Position numbers and translations under genes: made by a program
In this document: in pieces, positions 43,683 to 52,210 of the stretch
Numbering within the stretch: position 1 is the first letter of the stretch
Layout: each line of letters begins with the position of its first letter
Notes under the pieces: generated by a model
What the model saw: only the letters and a program-made list of their open reading frames with translations
Databases searched by the model: none
Told to the model about the DNA's origin: nothing
Assembly (NCBI RefSeq): GCF_011758765.1
Contig: NZ_JAANOU010000001.1
Location: 5,580,001-5,644,000, forward strand
Direction: 5' to 3'
Length of the DNA: 64,000 bases
DNA from: Amycolatopsis viridis
Lineage (GTDB): Bacteria; Actinomycetota; Actinomycetes; Mycobacteriales; Pseudonocardiaceae

Positions 43683-44929
43683 CAGGTTCCTTCCGACGTG
43701 GCTGTTCCGTCCGAAGAGGACAGTACTCCGCCGCGCGGGGTGGCACGAACCAAGGTGGCCTCCGCCAGCGCACCGAGCACCGCCGCTCGTCCGGGACCGA
43801 TTTCCGACAGTGACCGACCGGCCGGAGCCCGGCTCAGCTCGACCACCAGTTCGGCTGCTTCCCCGTCCAGCCAATGCAATTCCGGCGGGGTGCCGGGGCG
43901 TCCGGCGAGCACCCGGCCGGTGGACTCGATCCGGGCGAGCCGCACCATCGGGTCCAGCGTGTACTGGCCGTCGCAGGCCGGACGGGTGACGGGCGACGGT
44001 GGTTCGGGCTCGCTTCCGTCACCGAGCAACGTGTACAGCAGCCACCTGGCGTCGGATTCCAGCGCGTCCTGTTCACCCAGCAGCCAGCGACCGATCTCGG
44101 TCGCCCGCTCGCGCGCCCGCGTCAGCAGCGAATCCGGGCCCAGTTCGCCCAACTCCCCACGACGAGCGACGTCGTCGGCGAACTGGGCCAGGCAGGTGTA
44201 GGCGTGGAACGCGGCCATCACCTGCTCGACCGGCCACACCGCGGCCGACCAGGACGGCCGGAACTCCCGCCCGGCCGCGACGTCGGCGCCGAGGAAGTTC
44301 CGCGTGATCGCGAGGTCGAACAGCTTGACGTGGGCGCCCTCGTGGACGACCGCCTCGGCGACCTGGTAGGCCGACGACGGCCGGTCGATCAAGATGAGCC
44401 CGGGGAACAGCCGCGACGACGCGGAGATCAGCCCGCCGGAGGTGGCCGGATCGAGGACCACCAGCAGGCCGACGTGCGCCAGCAGGTCGTCGGCGAGCGC
44501 CGGGCTGACCTCGCGCACCTTGCGCAGACCGTCCGCGACCATGGCCAGCGCTTCGTCGTCGCCGGTCAGCGGTTGCGGCGGCCGCCGCCCGGGCAGGCTC
44601 TGGGTCTGGACGACCCGCATCGCCCCGGCCAGCCGGTCGTCGGTCCCGGTGACCACGCGGATGGTGAACGGCCCGGCGGGCAGCTCGGTGGTGCGGGCAC
44701 CGAGGTCGTCGTCGATCCGCGGGTCGAAGGGCATCCGCCCGGCCAGCGCCTCCCCGATCCGGAACCGGAACAGGGGGTTGTCGAGCTGCGCCACCGGAAC
44801 CGGCTCGTGCCCGGGTGCCAGGAGTTCGAGGCTGAGCCGGTACAGCGCGCGGCGCTCCTCGAGCACCGCGCCGGCCGGCGCCAGCGCCGCGTGCACGGCC
44901 GTGGCATCCGGCCAGGCAGGTCTGGACAT
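43682..44929 (-). CDS. HExxH-type 2-oxoglutarate peptide beta-hydroxylase
   Basis: A 415-residue protein of the HEXXH-motif peptide-modification family (TIGR04267). The metal motif is EAVVHEGAHVKLFDLAI, followed by FRPSWSAAVWPVEQVMAAFH with a further conserved His and the family HAYTCLAQF pattern. Members are thought to hydroxylate beta-carbons in ribosomal peptides and often sit beside radical-SAM genes; none is in this window. ATG 44929 has GGAAG upstream; ATG 44980 is also in frame. The 62-residue peptide gene is coupled to its stop. The only nearby partner is that peptide. Confidence 0.78.
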   Translation of the reverse strand: MSRPAWPDATAVHAALAPAGAVLEERRALYRLSLELLAPGHEPVPVAQLDNPLFRFRIGEALAGRMPFDPRIDDDLGARTTELPAGPFTIRVVTGTDDRLAGAMRVVQTQSLPGRRPPQPLTGDDEALAMVADGLRKVREVSPALADDLLAHVGLLVVLDPATSGGLISASSRLFPGLILIDRPSSAYQVAEAVVHEGAHVKLFDLAITRNFLGADVAAGREFRPSWSAAVWPVEQVMAAFHAYTCLAQFADDVARRGELGELGPDSLLTRARERATEIGRWLLGEQDALESDARWLLYTLLGDGSEPEPPSPVTRPACDGQYTLDPMVRLARIESTGRVLAGRPGTPPELHWLDGEAAELVVELSRAPAGRSLSEIGPGRAAVLGALAEATLVRATPRGGVLSSSDGTATSEGT

Positions 44930-45040
44930 CCGCGCGGCTTCCGCTAGGAGGGAACGGCCATGGACCGCGCGAGAGTACATCTCGCGCCGGACCCCGCCGC
45001 GCGACGGGGCGGCTGTCTGACAACAGACGGAGTGAGGCTC

Positions 45041-45199
45041 CTAAGTACCCGTGCCGAGGAACGAGACGATCTGGACGAATCCCAGCACGGCCAGGACGAA
45101 TCCCGCCGTCAGGGTCATCACGATGACCGTTCGCCACCCGATGAGGGTTACTCCGAGAGCCACCAGGAAGATCACAGCGAACAGAGATTCCGGGGTCAT
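45041..45199 (-). CDS. 52-residue two-helix membrane protein
   Basis: ATG 45199 follows a strong GAGGAGG. The product begins MTPESLFAVIFLVALGVTLI and has a second helix VMTLTAGFVLAVLGFVQIVS, joined by a short GWRT loop. It is not a recognised family. It lies divergent from the GntR gene across the operator at 45292-45325, so the regulator may control it. In-frame codons further upstream lack a ribosome site. Confidence 0.7.
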   Translation of the reverse strand: MTPESLFAVIFLVALGVTLIGWRTVIVMTLTAGFVLAVLGFVQIVSFLGTGT

Positions 45200-45291
45200 G
45201 GCGAAAACCTCCTCACTGGCCGCGGCGACCGCCGGGCTGGTGGCCCGGCCGCTCACCTGCTGTCGGCAGTTGTATGATCGCTTTCTTGTCA

Positions 45292-45325
45292 GTTGTCTGT
45301 CAAGTAACTACTGCTGACAGACAAC
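45292..45325. promoter_or_regulatory. Perfect inverted-repeat operator before the GntR gene
   Basis: Arms GTTGTCTGTCA (45292-45302) and TGACAGACAAC (45315-45325) are perfectly complementary with a 12-nt spacer. An extra TTGTCAG half-like copy overlaps the left side. A -10-like TATGAT sits at 45273-45278. The site lies between the divergent small membrane gene and gntR and is probably bound by the GntR protein. Confidence 0.7.
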
Positions 45326-45399
45326 TTGCGTCTGGCATCTGATCAGAGTTAGGGTTTCTGGAAGCTCGGGGACTCCAGGAGCCACGCGAGAGGTCGACG

Positions 45400-46173
45400 A
45401 TGGACGACGAGAGCTGGGCTCTCTCACCGAACACCCGCAAGCCGCTGCCCGAACTGATCGAGGACAAGATCAGGTCGTTGATCCGCAGCGGCAAGTTCCA
45501 GGCGGGCGACCGGCTGCCCACCGAACCCGAACTGGCCCAGCGCATGGCGGTGGCCCGCAGTTCGCTGCGCACCGCCTTGCAGCGGCTACAGCTCCAGGGT
45601 GTGGTCGAGGTGATGCGCGGCCGCGGCTGGTACGTCCGCTCGACCGACGTTTCCGAGCACGACGAGCCGCTGGTGTTCGACCGGCGCGTGAGCGATGCGG
45701 ACCTGATGGAGGTCCGCATCGCGCTCGAGACGACCGCGGCGAGCCTGGCCGCGACCCGCGCCACGGAGGGCGAGCTCGACGACATCGCGAAGCTGGCGAA
45801 GCTGCACCAGTCCACGTCGATCGACGACAAGGACGAGCTGCTGCAAACCGACGAGGACTTCCACGCCGCGGTCGTCCGGGCGAGCCACAACGAGCTGCTG
45901 GACCAGCTGTACCGGTCGCTGGTGCCGCAGCTGCGCGGGTACCGGCGCAACAGCTACAGCAGCTCCGAGGTGCACGTCCGCTCGGCCAACGACCACAACC
46001 AGGTCACCTGGTTCCTCAAGCGCCGCGATGAGGGCGGCGCCCGCGCGGCGATGGCGACGCACCTGCTCGGCCTGTACACCGACCTGATCACGCAGACCGG
46101 CACACCGCCCGGCCAGCGGGCCACGCTCACCACCTACGCGCTGGAGGACGAACCGCGCTGGCAGCAGCCGTGA
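45400..46173 (+). CDS. GntR-family regulator, FadR subfamily
   Basis: A 257-residue regulator. The winged helix is PLPELIEDKIRSLIRSGKFQ, then LAQRMAVARSSLRTALQRL and VEVMRGRGWYVRS. The C-terminal FCD ligand domain has the metal-type pattern DEDFHAAVVRASHNELL and later NDHNQVTWFLKRRD. It is likely a repressor released by a small acid. The inverted repeat at 45292-45325 is its probable operator and also faces the small membrane gene. It is followed at 47 nt by a membrane protein gene of unknown role. Confidence 0.9.
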   Translation: MDDESWALSPNTRKPLPELIEDKIRSLIRSGKFQAGDRLPTEPELAQRMAVARSSLRTALQRLQLQGVVEVMRGRGWYVRSTDVSEHDEPLVFDRRVSDADLMEVRIALETTAASLAATRATEGELDDIAKLAKLHQSTSIDDKDELLQTDEDFHAAVVRASHNELLDQLYRSLVPQLRGYRRNSYSSSEVHVRSANDHNQVTWFLKRRDEGGARAAMATHLLGLYTDLITQTGTPPGQRATLTTYALEDEPRWQQP

Positions 46174-46219
46174 ATTAAGCCTATCGGCCGCTTTCGCCGT
46201 CCCGGCCGCTCCGCCGATC

Positions 46220-47413
46220 ATGAGTTCTCTCGGACCGGGCGGGGAGGCTGTGACAGCTGGGGAGAAACAGCGGCCTGGTGTGCCCGCGCGCCCCGGTGTG
46301 CTGCGCCTCGCGATCGGTCTGGTGGCCGCCGGGGTCGCCGCGCTGCTCGCCGTCGTGTCCTGGCGCGCCGCGCCGGGGTGGCCGACCGCGGTGCACGACG
46401 TGCTCGTGGCGATGTTCCCGCTGGTCATCGCGGCCGGATGCGGGGTCGGCGGGTACGAGCTGTTCGTGCACCCGCGGCTGGTGGCGGAGCTCGCCCGGAT
46501 CTCCGGCCCCCGAATTGTGGAGGCGCTGCTGCCCCAGCAGGTGATGGAAACCTTCCTGCATTCGATCTACGGCGACAACGAGGCCAACCGCGATGTGGTG
46601 ACGGGCGTGCTGGGCGGCGAGGGGCTGCGGCCGCTGGGCGGGGACCTGACGATCAGCACCCACACCGGCGTGATGTTCGAGCTGAGCGCGGTGGACCACG
46701 AGATTTACCACCTGACGACAGCGGTGACCTACAGCTTCAAGAAGAACGTGCAGGTGGACCGGTTCATCATCTTCGCGACCTGCGATGCGCTGCTGCGGGA
46801 CTCGATCAGCGCCGGCTGCCAGCTGCCGTTGTTCGAACTGTGGTTCGTGCCGGACAGCTCGCTGTTCGAGAGTTCCGTGGACGACATGCTGCCGTCCGTG
46901 CGCCTGCGGATCGAGTACCTCGACGAGGCGGGCCGGCACCACGTGGCATCGTCGAACCGGCTCGAACTGCGCGAGGTGAAGTACCAGCAGTGGGCCGACT
47001 ACCTGACCTTCTTCCGCACCAACATGGGCCCGCTCCCCCGCCAGAACACCCTTGACCACCTGTCCGACCTGCGCATCTTCGAATGCGACCTGTCCGACAT
47101 CGCCGGCGACGACCACACGGTGGCCGCGATCGAGCGCCTGTCGATGCGGGCGACCGCGCTGCAACGCATCGACGACGGATACTGCTACTGGCAGGCTCCG
47201 TACCCGTGTTACGTCGAGCGGATCTCCATGTCGGCCGGGGAACTCGCCCTCGATGGCGGCGGCAGCTTCGAGTTCCGGGTGGTGCCGTTCACCTTCCGCT
47301 CGAACACCGCCTCGGCGCACTGGCTGAAGGCGGAGGACCTGCCCGACCTCGACGTGCGTTCCTGGCTGCTGCCCGGCCACGGCGTGGCGCTGCTCTGGCG
47401 CCCGGCGAAGTGA
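46220..47413 (+). CDS. Unrecognised membrane-anchored protein
   Basis: A 397-residue protein of no family known to me. Two transmembrane helices lie near the N terminus (LRLAIGLVAAGVAALLAVVS and VLVAMFPLVIAAGCGVGGYE). A 320-residue soluble part follows, rich in beta-type segments (DLTISTHTGVMFELSAVDHE, YCYWQAPYPCYVERISM). It has no catalytic signature. It could share a transcript with the GntR gene. ATG 46220 is used; a GTG about 30 nt further on with a better ribosome site is possible. Confidence 0.75.
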   Translation: MSSLGPGGEAVTAGEKQRPGVPARPGVLRLAIGLVAAGVAALLAVVSWRAAPGWPTAVHDVLVAMFPLVIAAGCGVGGYELFVHPRLVAELARISGPRIVEALLPQQVMETFLHSIYGDNEANRDVVTGVLGGEGLRPLGGDLTISTHTGVMFELSAVDHEIYHLTTAVTYSFKKNVQVDRFIIFATCDALLRDSISAGCQLPLFELWFVPDSSLFESSVDDMLPSVRLRIEYLDEAGRHHVASSNRLELREVKYQQWADYLTFFRTNMGPLPRQNTLDHLSDLRIFECDLSDIAGDDHTVAAIERLSMRATALQRIDDGYCYWQAPYPCYVERISMSAGELALDGGGSFEFRVVPFTFRSNTASAHWLKAEDLPDLDVRSWLLPGHGVALLWRPAK

Positions 47414-47593
47414 CGTGGTCAGGGCTCACCCCATGACTGGAGCCGAACCACGAGACCGCGGCGCCCGGCCAGATCGGGCGGCGGCCCCGCCCAGCGTTGC
47501 CGGCGGCCACCACGTGACGCCAGATGAGGCCAGGGCACATGCCGCGACACCGGTCGAAGATGCCCGACGCGGAATATACCCTGGTCACAGACG

Positions 47594-47678
47594 CGGAAGC
47601 GGAGGGATTTGAACCCCCGGTCGGTTGCCCGACGCTCGCTTTCAAGGCGAGTGCATTCGGCCGCTCTGCCACGCTTCC
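47594..47678 (-). tRNA. tRNA-Ser (anticodon TGA)
   Basis: An 85-nt class II tRNA on the minus strand: acceptor GGAAGCG/CGCTTCC, anticodon arm CTCGC-CTTGAAA-GCGAG giving TGA, variable arm GTCGGGCAACCGAC and T arm GGGGGTTCAAATCCCTC. CCA is not encoded. Confidence 0.97.
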
Positions 47679-47698
47679 CTGCGCCTCAGGGTAGCTGC

Positions 47699-48163
47699 TC
47701 AGCCACCCAGGTCGTCGAGGTGTTCGGCGACCCTGGAGAACACCGTGGCGAGCACCGCCTGCTCCTCGGGCGTCAGCAGGTCGATCAGGTGCGCCCGCAC
47801 GCCCTCCACGTGGGTCGGGGCCGCTGCTTCCAGCAGGGCCGCACCGCCAGGGGTCAGCTCGGCCACCACACCGCGCTTGTCGTCCGGGTCGGGCGCGCGC
47901 CGGGCCAGGCCGGCGGCCTCCATGCGGGCGATCTGGTGCGACAGGCGGCTCTTCGTCGACGCGATCACCGTGGCGAGTTCGGACATGCGCATCCGCCCGT
48001 CCGGCGCCATCTCCAGGCACACGAGCACCTCGTAGTCGGTCAGCGAGACGCGGTGCGCGGCGGCCAGTTCGCGGTGCAGCCGCTGGCGGAGCCGCAGGGT
48101 GGCGACGATGTACGCGCGCCAGGCCGACATCTCCGGCTCGCTCAGCCAGCGCACCTCACCCAT
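47699..48163 (-). CDS. MarR-family regulator
   Basis: A 154-residue MarR regulator: LTDYEVLVCLEMAPDGRMRM then ELATVIASTKSRLSHQIARM (helix-turn-helix) and the wing ARRAPDPDDKRGVVAELT. Such dimeric repressors respond to phenolic compounds, drugs or oxidants. It is single and starts at ATG 48163. No clear target gene is adjacent; tRNA-Ser lies downstream. Confidence 0.92.
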   Translation of the reverse strand: MGEVRWLSEPEMSAWRAYIVATLRLRQRLHRELAAAHRVSLTDYEVLVCLEMAPDGRMRMSELATVIASTKSRLSHQIARMEAAGLARRAPDPDDKRGVVAELTPGGAALLEAAAPTHVEGVRAHLIDLLTPEEQAVLATVFSRVAEHLDDLGG

Positions 48164-48593
48164 GCCGGAACATTAGCCGGGAGCCGCGATTACCAACCAA
48201 CGAGGGACGACGCCCCGGTTGAGGATTCCATGGCGCAGGCGCAGACTTGAGGGCAACGGCGGATCGGTCACCGGTCCGGGACGCACTACCCGGGTGCGGC
48301 CCACCGAGCCGTCCGACGGGAGAGGATCAGGTGGTTCAATGACGAGAAGTTCCTCGCGGTTGACTACCGGATTACGCTGTGGACCCACGGCCGGGATGCG
48401 ATGAACCCAGTCCGGCTGTGACTGTGAGCAGCACGGGTTTCCATCTCGATGCGCCTCGACCATCGTTAGCGCACTACGGCGATTTCGAGCCTGTTTCGGT
48501 GCGGTCTCCGTGTCCGCACCGCAGTGCCACTCGCCGGCCCGCGACGTGGTCAACCGCTGATTACAATTGACAACCTCGGTAAACCTGGGTGCG
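48164..48593. other. Intergenic region without a supported gene
   Basis: Short open frames here have no ribosome site or family likeness. A TTGACA (48567-48572) could be the -35 box of the metallopeptidase gene, but no good -10 was found because the leader hairpin starts at 48594. Confidence 0.5.
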
Positions 48594-48625
48594 GACCAAC
48601 CGGTCCGCACCCAGGCTTGTGTGAG
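48594..48625 (+). promoter_or_regulatory. Perfect leader hairpin before the metallopeptidase gene
   Basis: Arms CCTGGGTGCGGACC and GGTCCGCACCCAGG (14 bp, perfect) enclose a 4-nt loop. The hairpin ends 9 nt before the GTG start and just before the ribosome site, so it could act as a terminator, attenuator or translation control element. Confidence 0.65.
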
Positions 48626-48634
48626 GGAGAACGC

Positions 48635-49546
48635 GTGCGGTTTGACGAAGGCGCCGGGCTGGACACGTCCGAGGTCGACGACCTCCGCGGAGGTGGCGGC
48701 GGGATCGGGAGCAGGGTCGCGCTCGGCGGTGGCGGGCTCGGCATCGTCGGTGTGATCATCTACTTCGTGCTCTCCCAGATCGGCGGGGTCAGCCCGAGCG
48801 GCGCGGGCAGCCTGGGCGATCTCGGGTCCGGGGAGCAGGTCACCAACGGCCGGCTCGCGCAGGAGTGCCGAACCGGCGCGGACGCGAACTCCAACCACGA
48901 CTGCGCGATCGTCGCCATCGTGAACTCCGTTCAGGACTACTGGAGCGACCAGTTCGCGCGCTCCGGCCGCACCTACCGGCAGGCGCAGACGAACTTCTTC
49001 AGCGGCGCCGTGCGCACCGGCTGCGGCAACGCCACCTCCGACGTCGGCCCGTTCTACTGCCCGGCCGACTCCGAGGTCTATATCGACTTGTCGTTCTACA
49101 ACGAGCTGCGAACGCGATTCGGCACGCAGGGCGGGACGTTCGCCGAGGCATACGTGCTCGCGCACGAGTACGGCCACCACGTGCAGAACCTGCTCGGCAC
49201 GTCCCGCCGGGTGGGCAACCAGACGGGACCGACATCGGGTTCGGTGCGGCTCGAACTCCAGGCCGACTGCTACGCCGGGGTGTGGGCCAACCACGCGACG
49301 ACCACACCGTCGTCCAGCGGGCGGCCCTTGATCAACGACGTCACGCAGGACGACATCCACCGCGCGCTCGACACCGCCTCCCGCATCGGCGACGACTACA
49401 TCCAGTCGAAACTCGGTGGGGGCCAGGTGGACTCCTCGCAGTTCACGCACGGCACATCGGCGCAGCGGGAACGCTGGTTCACGACCGGGCTGCAGACCGG
49501 CGACCCCGCCCGCTGCGACACCTTCGGCACCAACAACCTGGGCTGA
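48635..49546 (+). CDS. Membrane-anchored neutral zinc metallopeptidase (PF04228)
   Basis: A 303-residue YpfJ-type putative metallopeptidase. A Gly-rich cytosolic start (VRFDEGAGLDTSEVDDLRGG) is followed by one transmembrane helix (GLGIVGVIIYFVLSQIGGV). The outer domain has the zinc motif YVLAHEYGHHVQNLLG and the downstream LELQADCYAGVWAN glutamate/aspartate ligand region. Four cysteines (ECRTG, DCAIV, TGCGN, FYCPA) may form disulfides. GTG 48635 matches the family start. Its substrates are unknown. Confidence 0.9.
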   Translation: MRFDEGAGLDTSEVDDLRGGGGGIGSRVALGGGGLGIVGVIIYFVLSQIGGVSPSGAGSLGDLGSGEQVTNGRLAQECRTGADANSNHDCAIVAIVNSVQDYWSDQFARSGRTYRQAQTNFFSGAVRTGCGNATSDVGPFYCPADSEVYIDLSFYNELRTRFGTQGGTFAEAYVLAHEYGHHVQNLLGTSRRVGNQTGPTSGSVRLELQADCYAGVWANHATTTPSSSGRPLINDVTQDDIHRALDTASRIGDDYIQSKLGGGQVDSSQFTHGTSAQRERWFTTGLQTGDPARCDTFGTNNLG

Positions 49547-49554
49547 CACCGGCG

Positions 49555-49606
49555 CTCACCGATCGAGGCTGCGTTACGAGCTCACCGATCCAGGCTGCTT
49601 TACGAG
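49555..49606. repeat. Two tandem 26-bp repeats after the metallopeptidase gene
   Basis: Copies at 49555-49580 and 49581-49606 share CTCACCGATC-AGGCTGC-TTACGAG and differ at two positions. They open the repeat-rich gene-free region that follows. Confidence 0.8.
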
Positions 49607-50422
49607 TGGAGACTTCGTCAGCCCCCGGGTGGGACATTCGCACGTCGGCGAGCGAATGGGCCTGTCATCGGCGCGCGAGAGGACGCGTTGTGCACTCGCG
49701 ACTGCGAATCTCGCGCGCCGGTGAGCAAAGTGGAATTTGATGTGCTCACGGGTGGCGCGTCTCGCGGTCTGGAGAGTGGGACTGCCGCGCGGTCAATCAC
49801 TCTTCCTCTCGCATGGTGCGAAAGTGACGGCCGCGCGTCGGCGAGTGGAACCGTCATGCCCGCGCGGATGCGACCCTCGGGTCGGCCCCGGCACCTCCGC
49901 ACATCACTGAGCGGCACCGTCGAGCCCCCACGAGCGGAACTTCCACGTAACCGTCACCGGCACTTACGCACGCCGGCAAATGGAACCCTCATGCAAGCGC
50001 GGATGCGACCCTCGGGTCGGCCCCAACACCTTCGCACGTCACTGAGCGGGACCGTCGAGTCCACACGAACAGAACTTCCACGTAACCGTCACCGCGACTT
50101 ACGCGCGCCAGCAAATGGAACCGTCATGCCCCGCGCGCGGATGCAACCCTCGGGTCGGGGCACCTTCACGCGCCAGCGAGCGCGACCGTCGAGCCCACAC
50201 GAACGGAACTTCCACGTGATCGCCACCGGCATTTACGCGCGTCGGCAAATGGGACCACCGTGACCGCGTAAGCGGGACTCGCGCTCTGCGTTGACGGAAA
50301 CTCATGCCGCACCGAGTGGGACCGTCGCGGCCGCGCGAGCGGGACATTCGCACAAGCGAGTCTCGACCTCTCGAAGGTCCCGCGAGTGGGACTCTCGCGC
50401 GCTGCCGGCTTGCCGATGACCA
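49607..50422. repeat. Gene-free repeat region with about 135-bp tandem units
   Basis: Unit starts marked by GCGCGGATGC(G/A)ACCCTCGGG lie at 49862, 49997 and 50135 (spacing 135 and 138 bp); the last unit ends near 50265. Units share GAACTTCCACGT, CGTCACCG and CGGCAAATGG-like blocks. A shorter motif GAG(T/C)GGGAC followed by TCG is scattered through the whole stretch, for example near 49766, 50045, 50306, 50339 and 50386. No coding frame is kept between units. Confidence 0.75.
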
Positions 50423-50463
50423 AAGGAGGTGTCGCCCAGGCCAGGCCCGGGCGACACCTCCTT
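50423..50463. terminator. Strong hairpin, likely terminator of the M28 peptidase gene
   Basis: Perfect 15-bp arms AAGGAGGTGTCGCCC and GGGCGACACCTCCTT with an 11-nt loop. It lies about 190 nt beyond the stop of the leftward peptidase gene and at the edge of the repeat region, and could insulate both sides. Confidence 0.7.
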
Positions 50464-50653
50464 CACGATCGAAGCAGCGGCTGACGCGGCCGGGCGAGCA
50501 AGGCCCGCCCGCGCCGCCCCAATTCCTAGCCAGCACCGAGCCCAGGCTCCAAGCCAGCACCGGCCCAGGCGATCAGGTCAACGCCGGAACCTCGCATCAA
50601 CCTGCCCGACACCGCAGCCGGGCAACCCCGCCAATGCCCGCACCACCACCGGA

Positions 50654-52135
50654 TCAAGCAACAGCCGCCCTGGCAGCCTTCGCCGCCGGGTGCCGGTGCG
50701 GTTTCACCGCCGGCTTGCCCGGGGCGACACCGTTCACCGATTCCGTGCTGAGCGCGAACGTTCCCAGCGTCCAGGCGATCGTGTCGGCGTTGCGGTCCAG
50801 TGCCACCCGGTCCACGTTGCCGAGGTTGTCGCACGCCTGGTGGTAGCACGGGTCGTATGCGATGCCCGCCTGGCCGCCCCACTTCGCGGCCTGTTCGGGG
50901 GTCTTCACGCCCTCGGCGCCGGTGGCCAGGCCACCCGCGGGGATGCCGGCGGCGATGAACTCACCGTAGTCCGACCGGCCGTCGAAGTCCTTGCCCTCCG
51001 TCGGGATGCCGCGGCCGTTCAGGTATCCGGTCAGGGTCTCCTCGATCTGCGCCGAACCGTACGGGCCAGGCCCGGCACCAACACGGTCGGAATTGTCGCC
51101 GTCGTAGGCGAAGTAGCCCGCGTTCGGCGAGCCGATCATGTCGAAGTTCAGGTACAGCGCGATGTCCAGCTGTTGTTCGAACGTCAGCGAGTCCACATAG
51201 TACGTCGATCCGATGAGGCCGTACTCCTCGGCGCTCCACCACGCGAACCGGACCGCGTTCTCCACCTTCGGCTTGCTGCCCAGCTGCAACGCGATCTCCA
51301 GCAGCGCCGCCGAGCCGGTGCCGTTGTCGTTGATGCCTGGCCCCTCCGGGACGCTGTCCAGGTGCGCACCGGCCATCACCACGTTGTCCTTGCGGCCGGT
51401 CTTCGTCTCCGCGATCACGTTGTACGACGTCCGCTGCTCCCGGAACTCGCGCAGATCCAGCGTCACGGTCGCACCGTCGCGCCCGGCGAGCGCCTGCCCG
51501 TCGGCCTGCGAAATGCCACCCGTCGGGATGCGCGCCGCCGCCGGGTCGCCCAGCGTTCCGTTCAGTGCGCCTGCGGTGTTGTTGTAGATGATCGCGCCGA
51601 GCGCCCCGGCGTCCGCGGCCGCCGCCTGCTTCTGTGCGAACGGGCACGCGCCGCGCGACACCAGCACGATCTTGCCCGTCACCCCGGCGAAGTCCGACAC
51701 CTCACACCCGGGGGTGGCGTCGACCGGGACCACCGCCAGCGGCGCCGTGATCCCGCCCGCGGGCGTGGCCGCGCTGTAGGTCATCACGGTGATCGGCACG
51801 TCCGCCCCCTCCACCGTCAGCTTCTCCGCGAGCTTTTGGGTGTAGACGAACGGGAACTCCTGCCGCGTCACCGAATACCCCGCGGCTTCCAGCTTGCCGG
51901 CGACGTAGTCGGCCGACGCCGCATGACCGTCGGTGCTCGCGGCGCGGTTGCCGCTGTGGGTGTCGGCGATGCGCTGCAACGCGATGAGATGCCGGTTGAT
52001 CGCACCGGCGTCGGTCTTCGCGACGAGCTGGGCGGGTAGCGGGGACGGGGCTGCCGTCGCGGCCGGGGCGACGACCGGCGCGAGCGCGGCGGTCAGCACC
52101 AGGGCGGCAAAGGTTCGCTTTGGCCGAAGTGACAT
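50654..52135 (-). CDS. Secreted M28 aminopeptidase with PA domain
   Basis: A 493-residue exported peptidase. A Sec signal peptide (MSLRPKRTFAALVLTAALAP) ends near residue 29. A protease-associated domain inserts around residues 120-225 (GKIVLVSRGACPFAQK). The two-zinc M28 core shows MAGAHLDSV, GINDNGTGSAALLE, WWSAEEYGLIGS, YLNFDMIGS and the last ligand in CYHQACDN. It removes N-terminal residues, like the Streptomyces griseus aminopeptidase. ATG 52135 gives a normal signal peptide. It is monocistronic. Confidence 0.93.
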   Translation of the reverse strand: MSLRPKRTFAALVLTAALAPVVAPAATAAPSPLPAQLVAKTDAGAINRHLIALQRIADTHSGNRAASTDGHAASADYVAGKLEAAGYSVTRQEFPFVYTQKLAEKLTVEGADVPITVMTYSAATPAGGITAPLAVVPVDATPGCEVSDFAGVTGKIVLVSRGACPFAQKQAAAADAGALGAIIYNNTAGALNGTLGDPAAARIPTGGISQADGQALAGRDGATVTLDLREFREQRTSYNVIAETKTGRKDNVVMAGAHLDSVPEGPGINDNGTGSAALLEIALQLGSKPKVENAVRFAWWSAEEYGLIGSTYYVDSLTFEQQLDIALYLNFDMIGSPNAGYFAYDGDNSDRVGAGPGPYGSAQIEETLTGYLNGRGIPTEGKDFDGRSDYGEFIAAGIPAGGLATGAEGVKTPEQAAKWGGQAGIAYDPCYHQACDNLGNVDRVALDRNADTIAWTLGTFALSTESVNGVAPGKPAVKPHRHPAAKAARAAVA

Positions 52136-52210
52136 GGCCAGTCACTTTTGTCCTGATCGGCGCCAAGGTCAATCGTGCATTCGGTCTACCTCGGCAATAG
52201 GGTCGGGCTC

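Noticed and set aside
48219..48570. Two short open frames upstream of the zinc metallopeptidase
   Set aside because: No ribosome sites, no family likeness, and they overlap each other in different frames.
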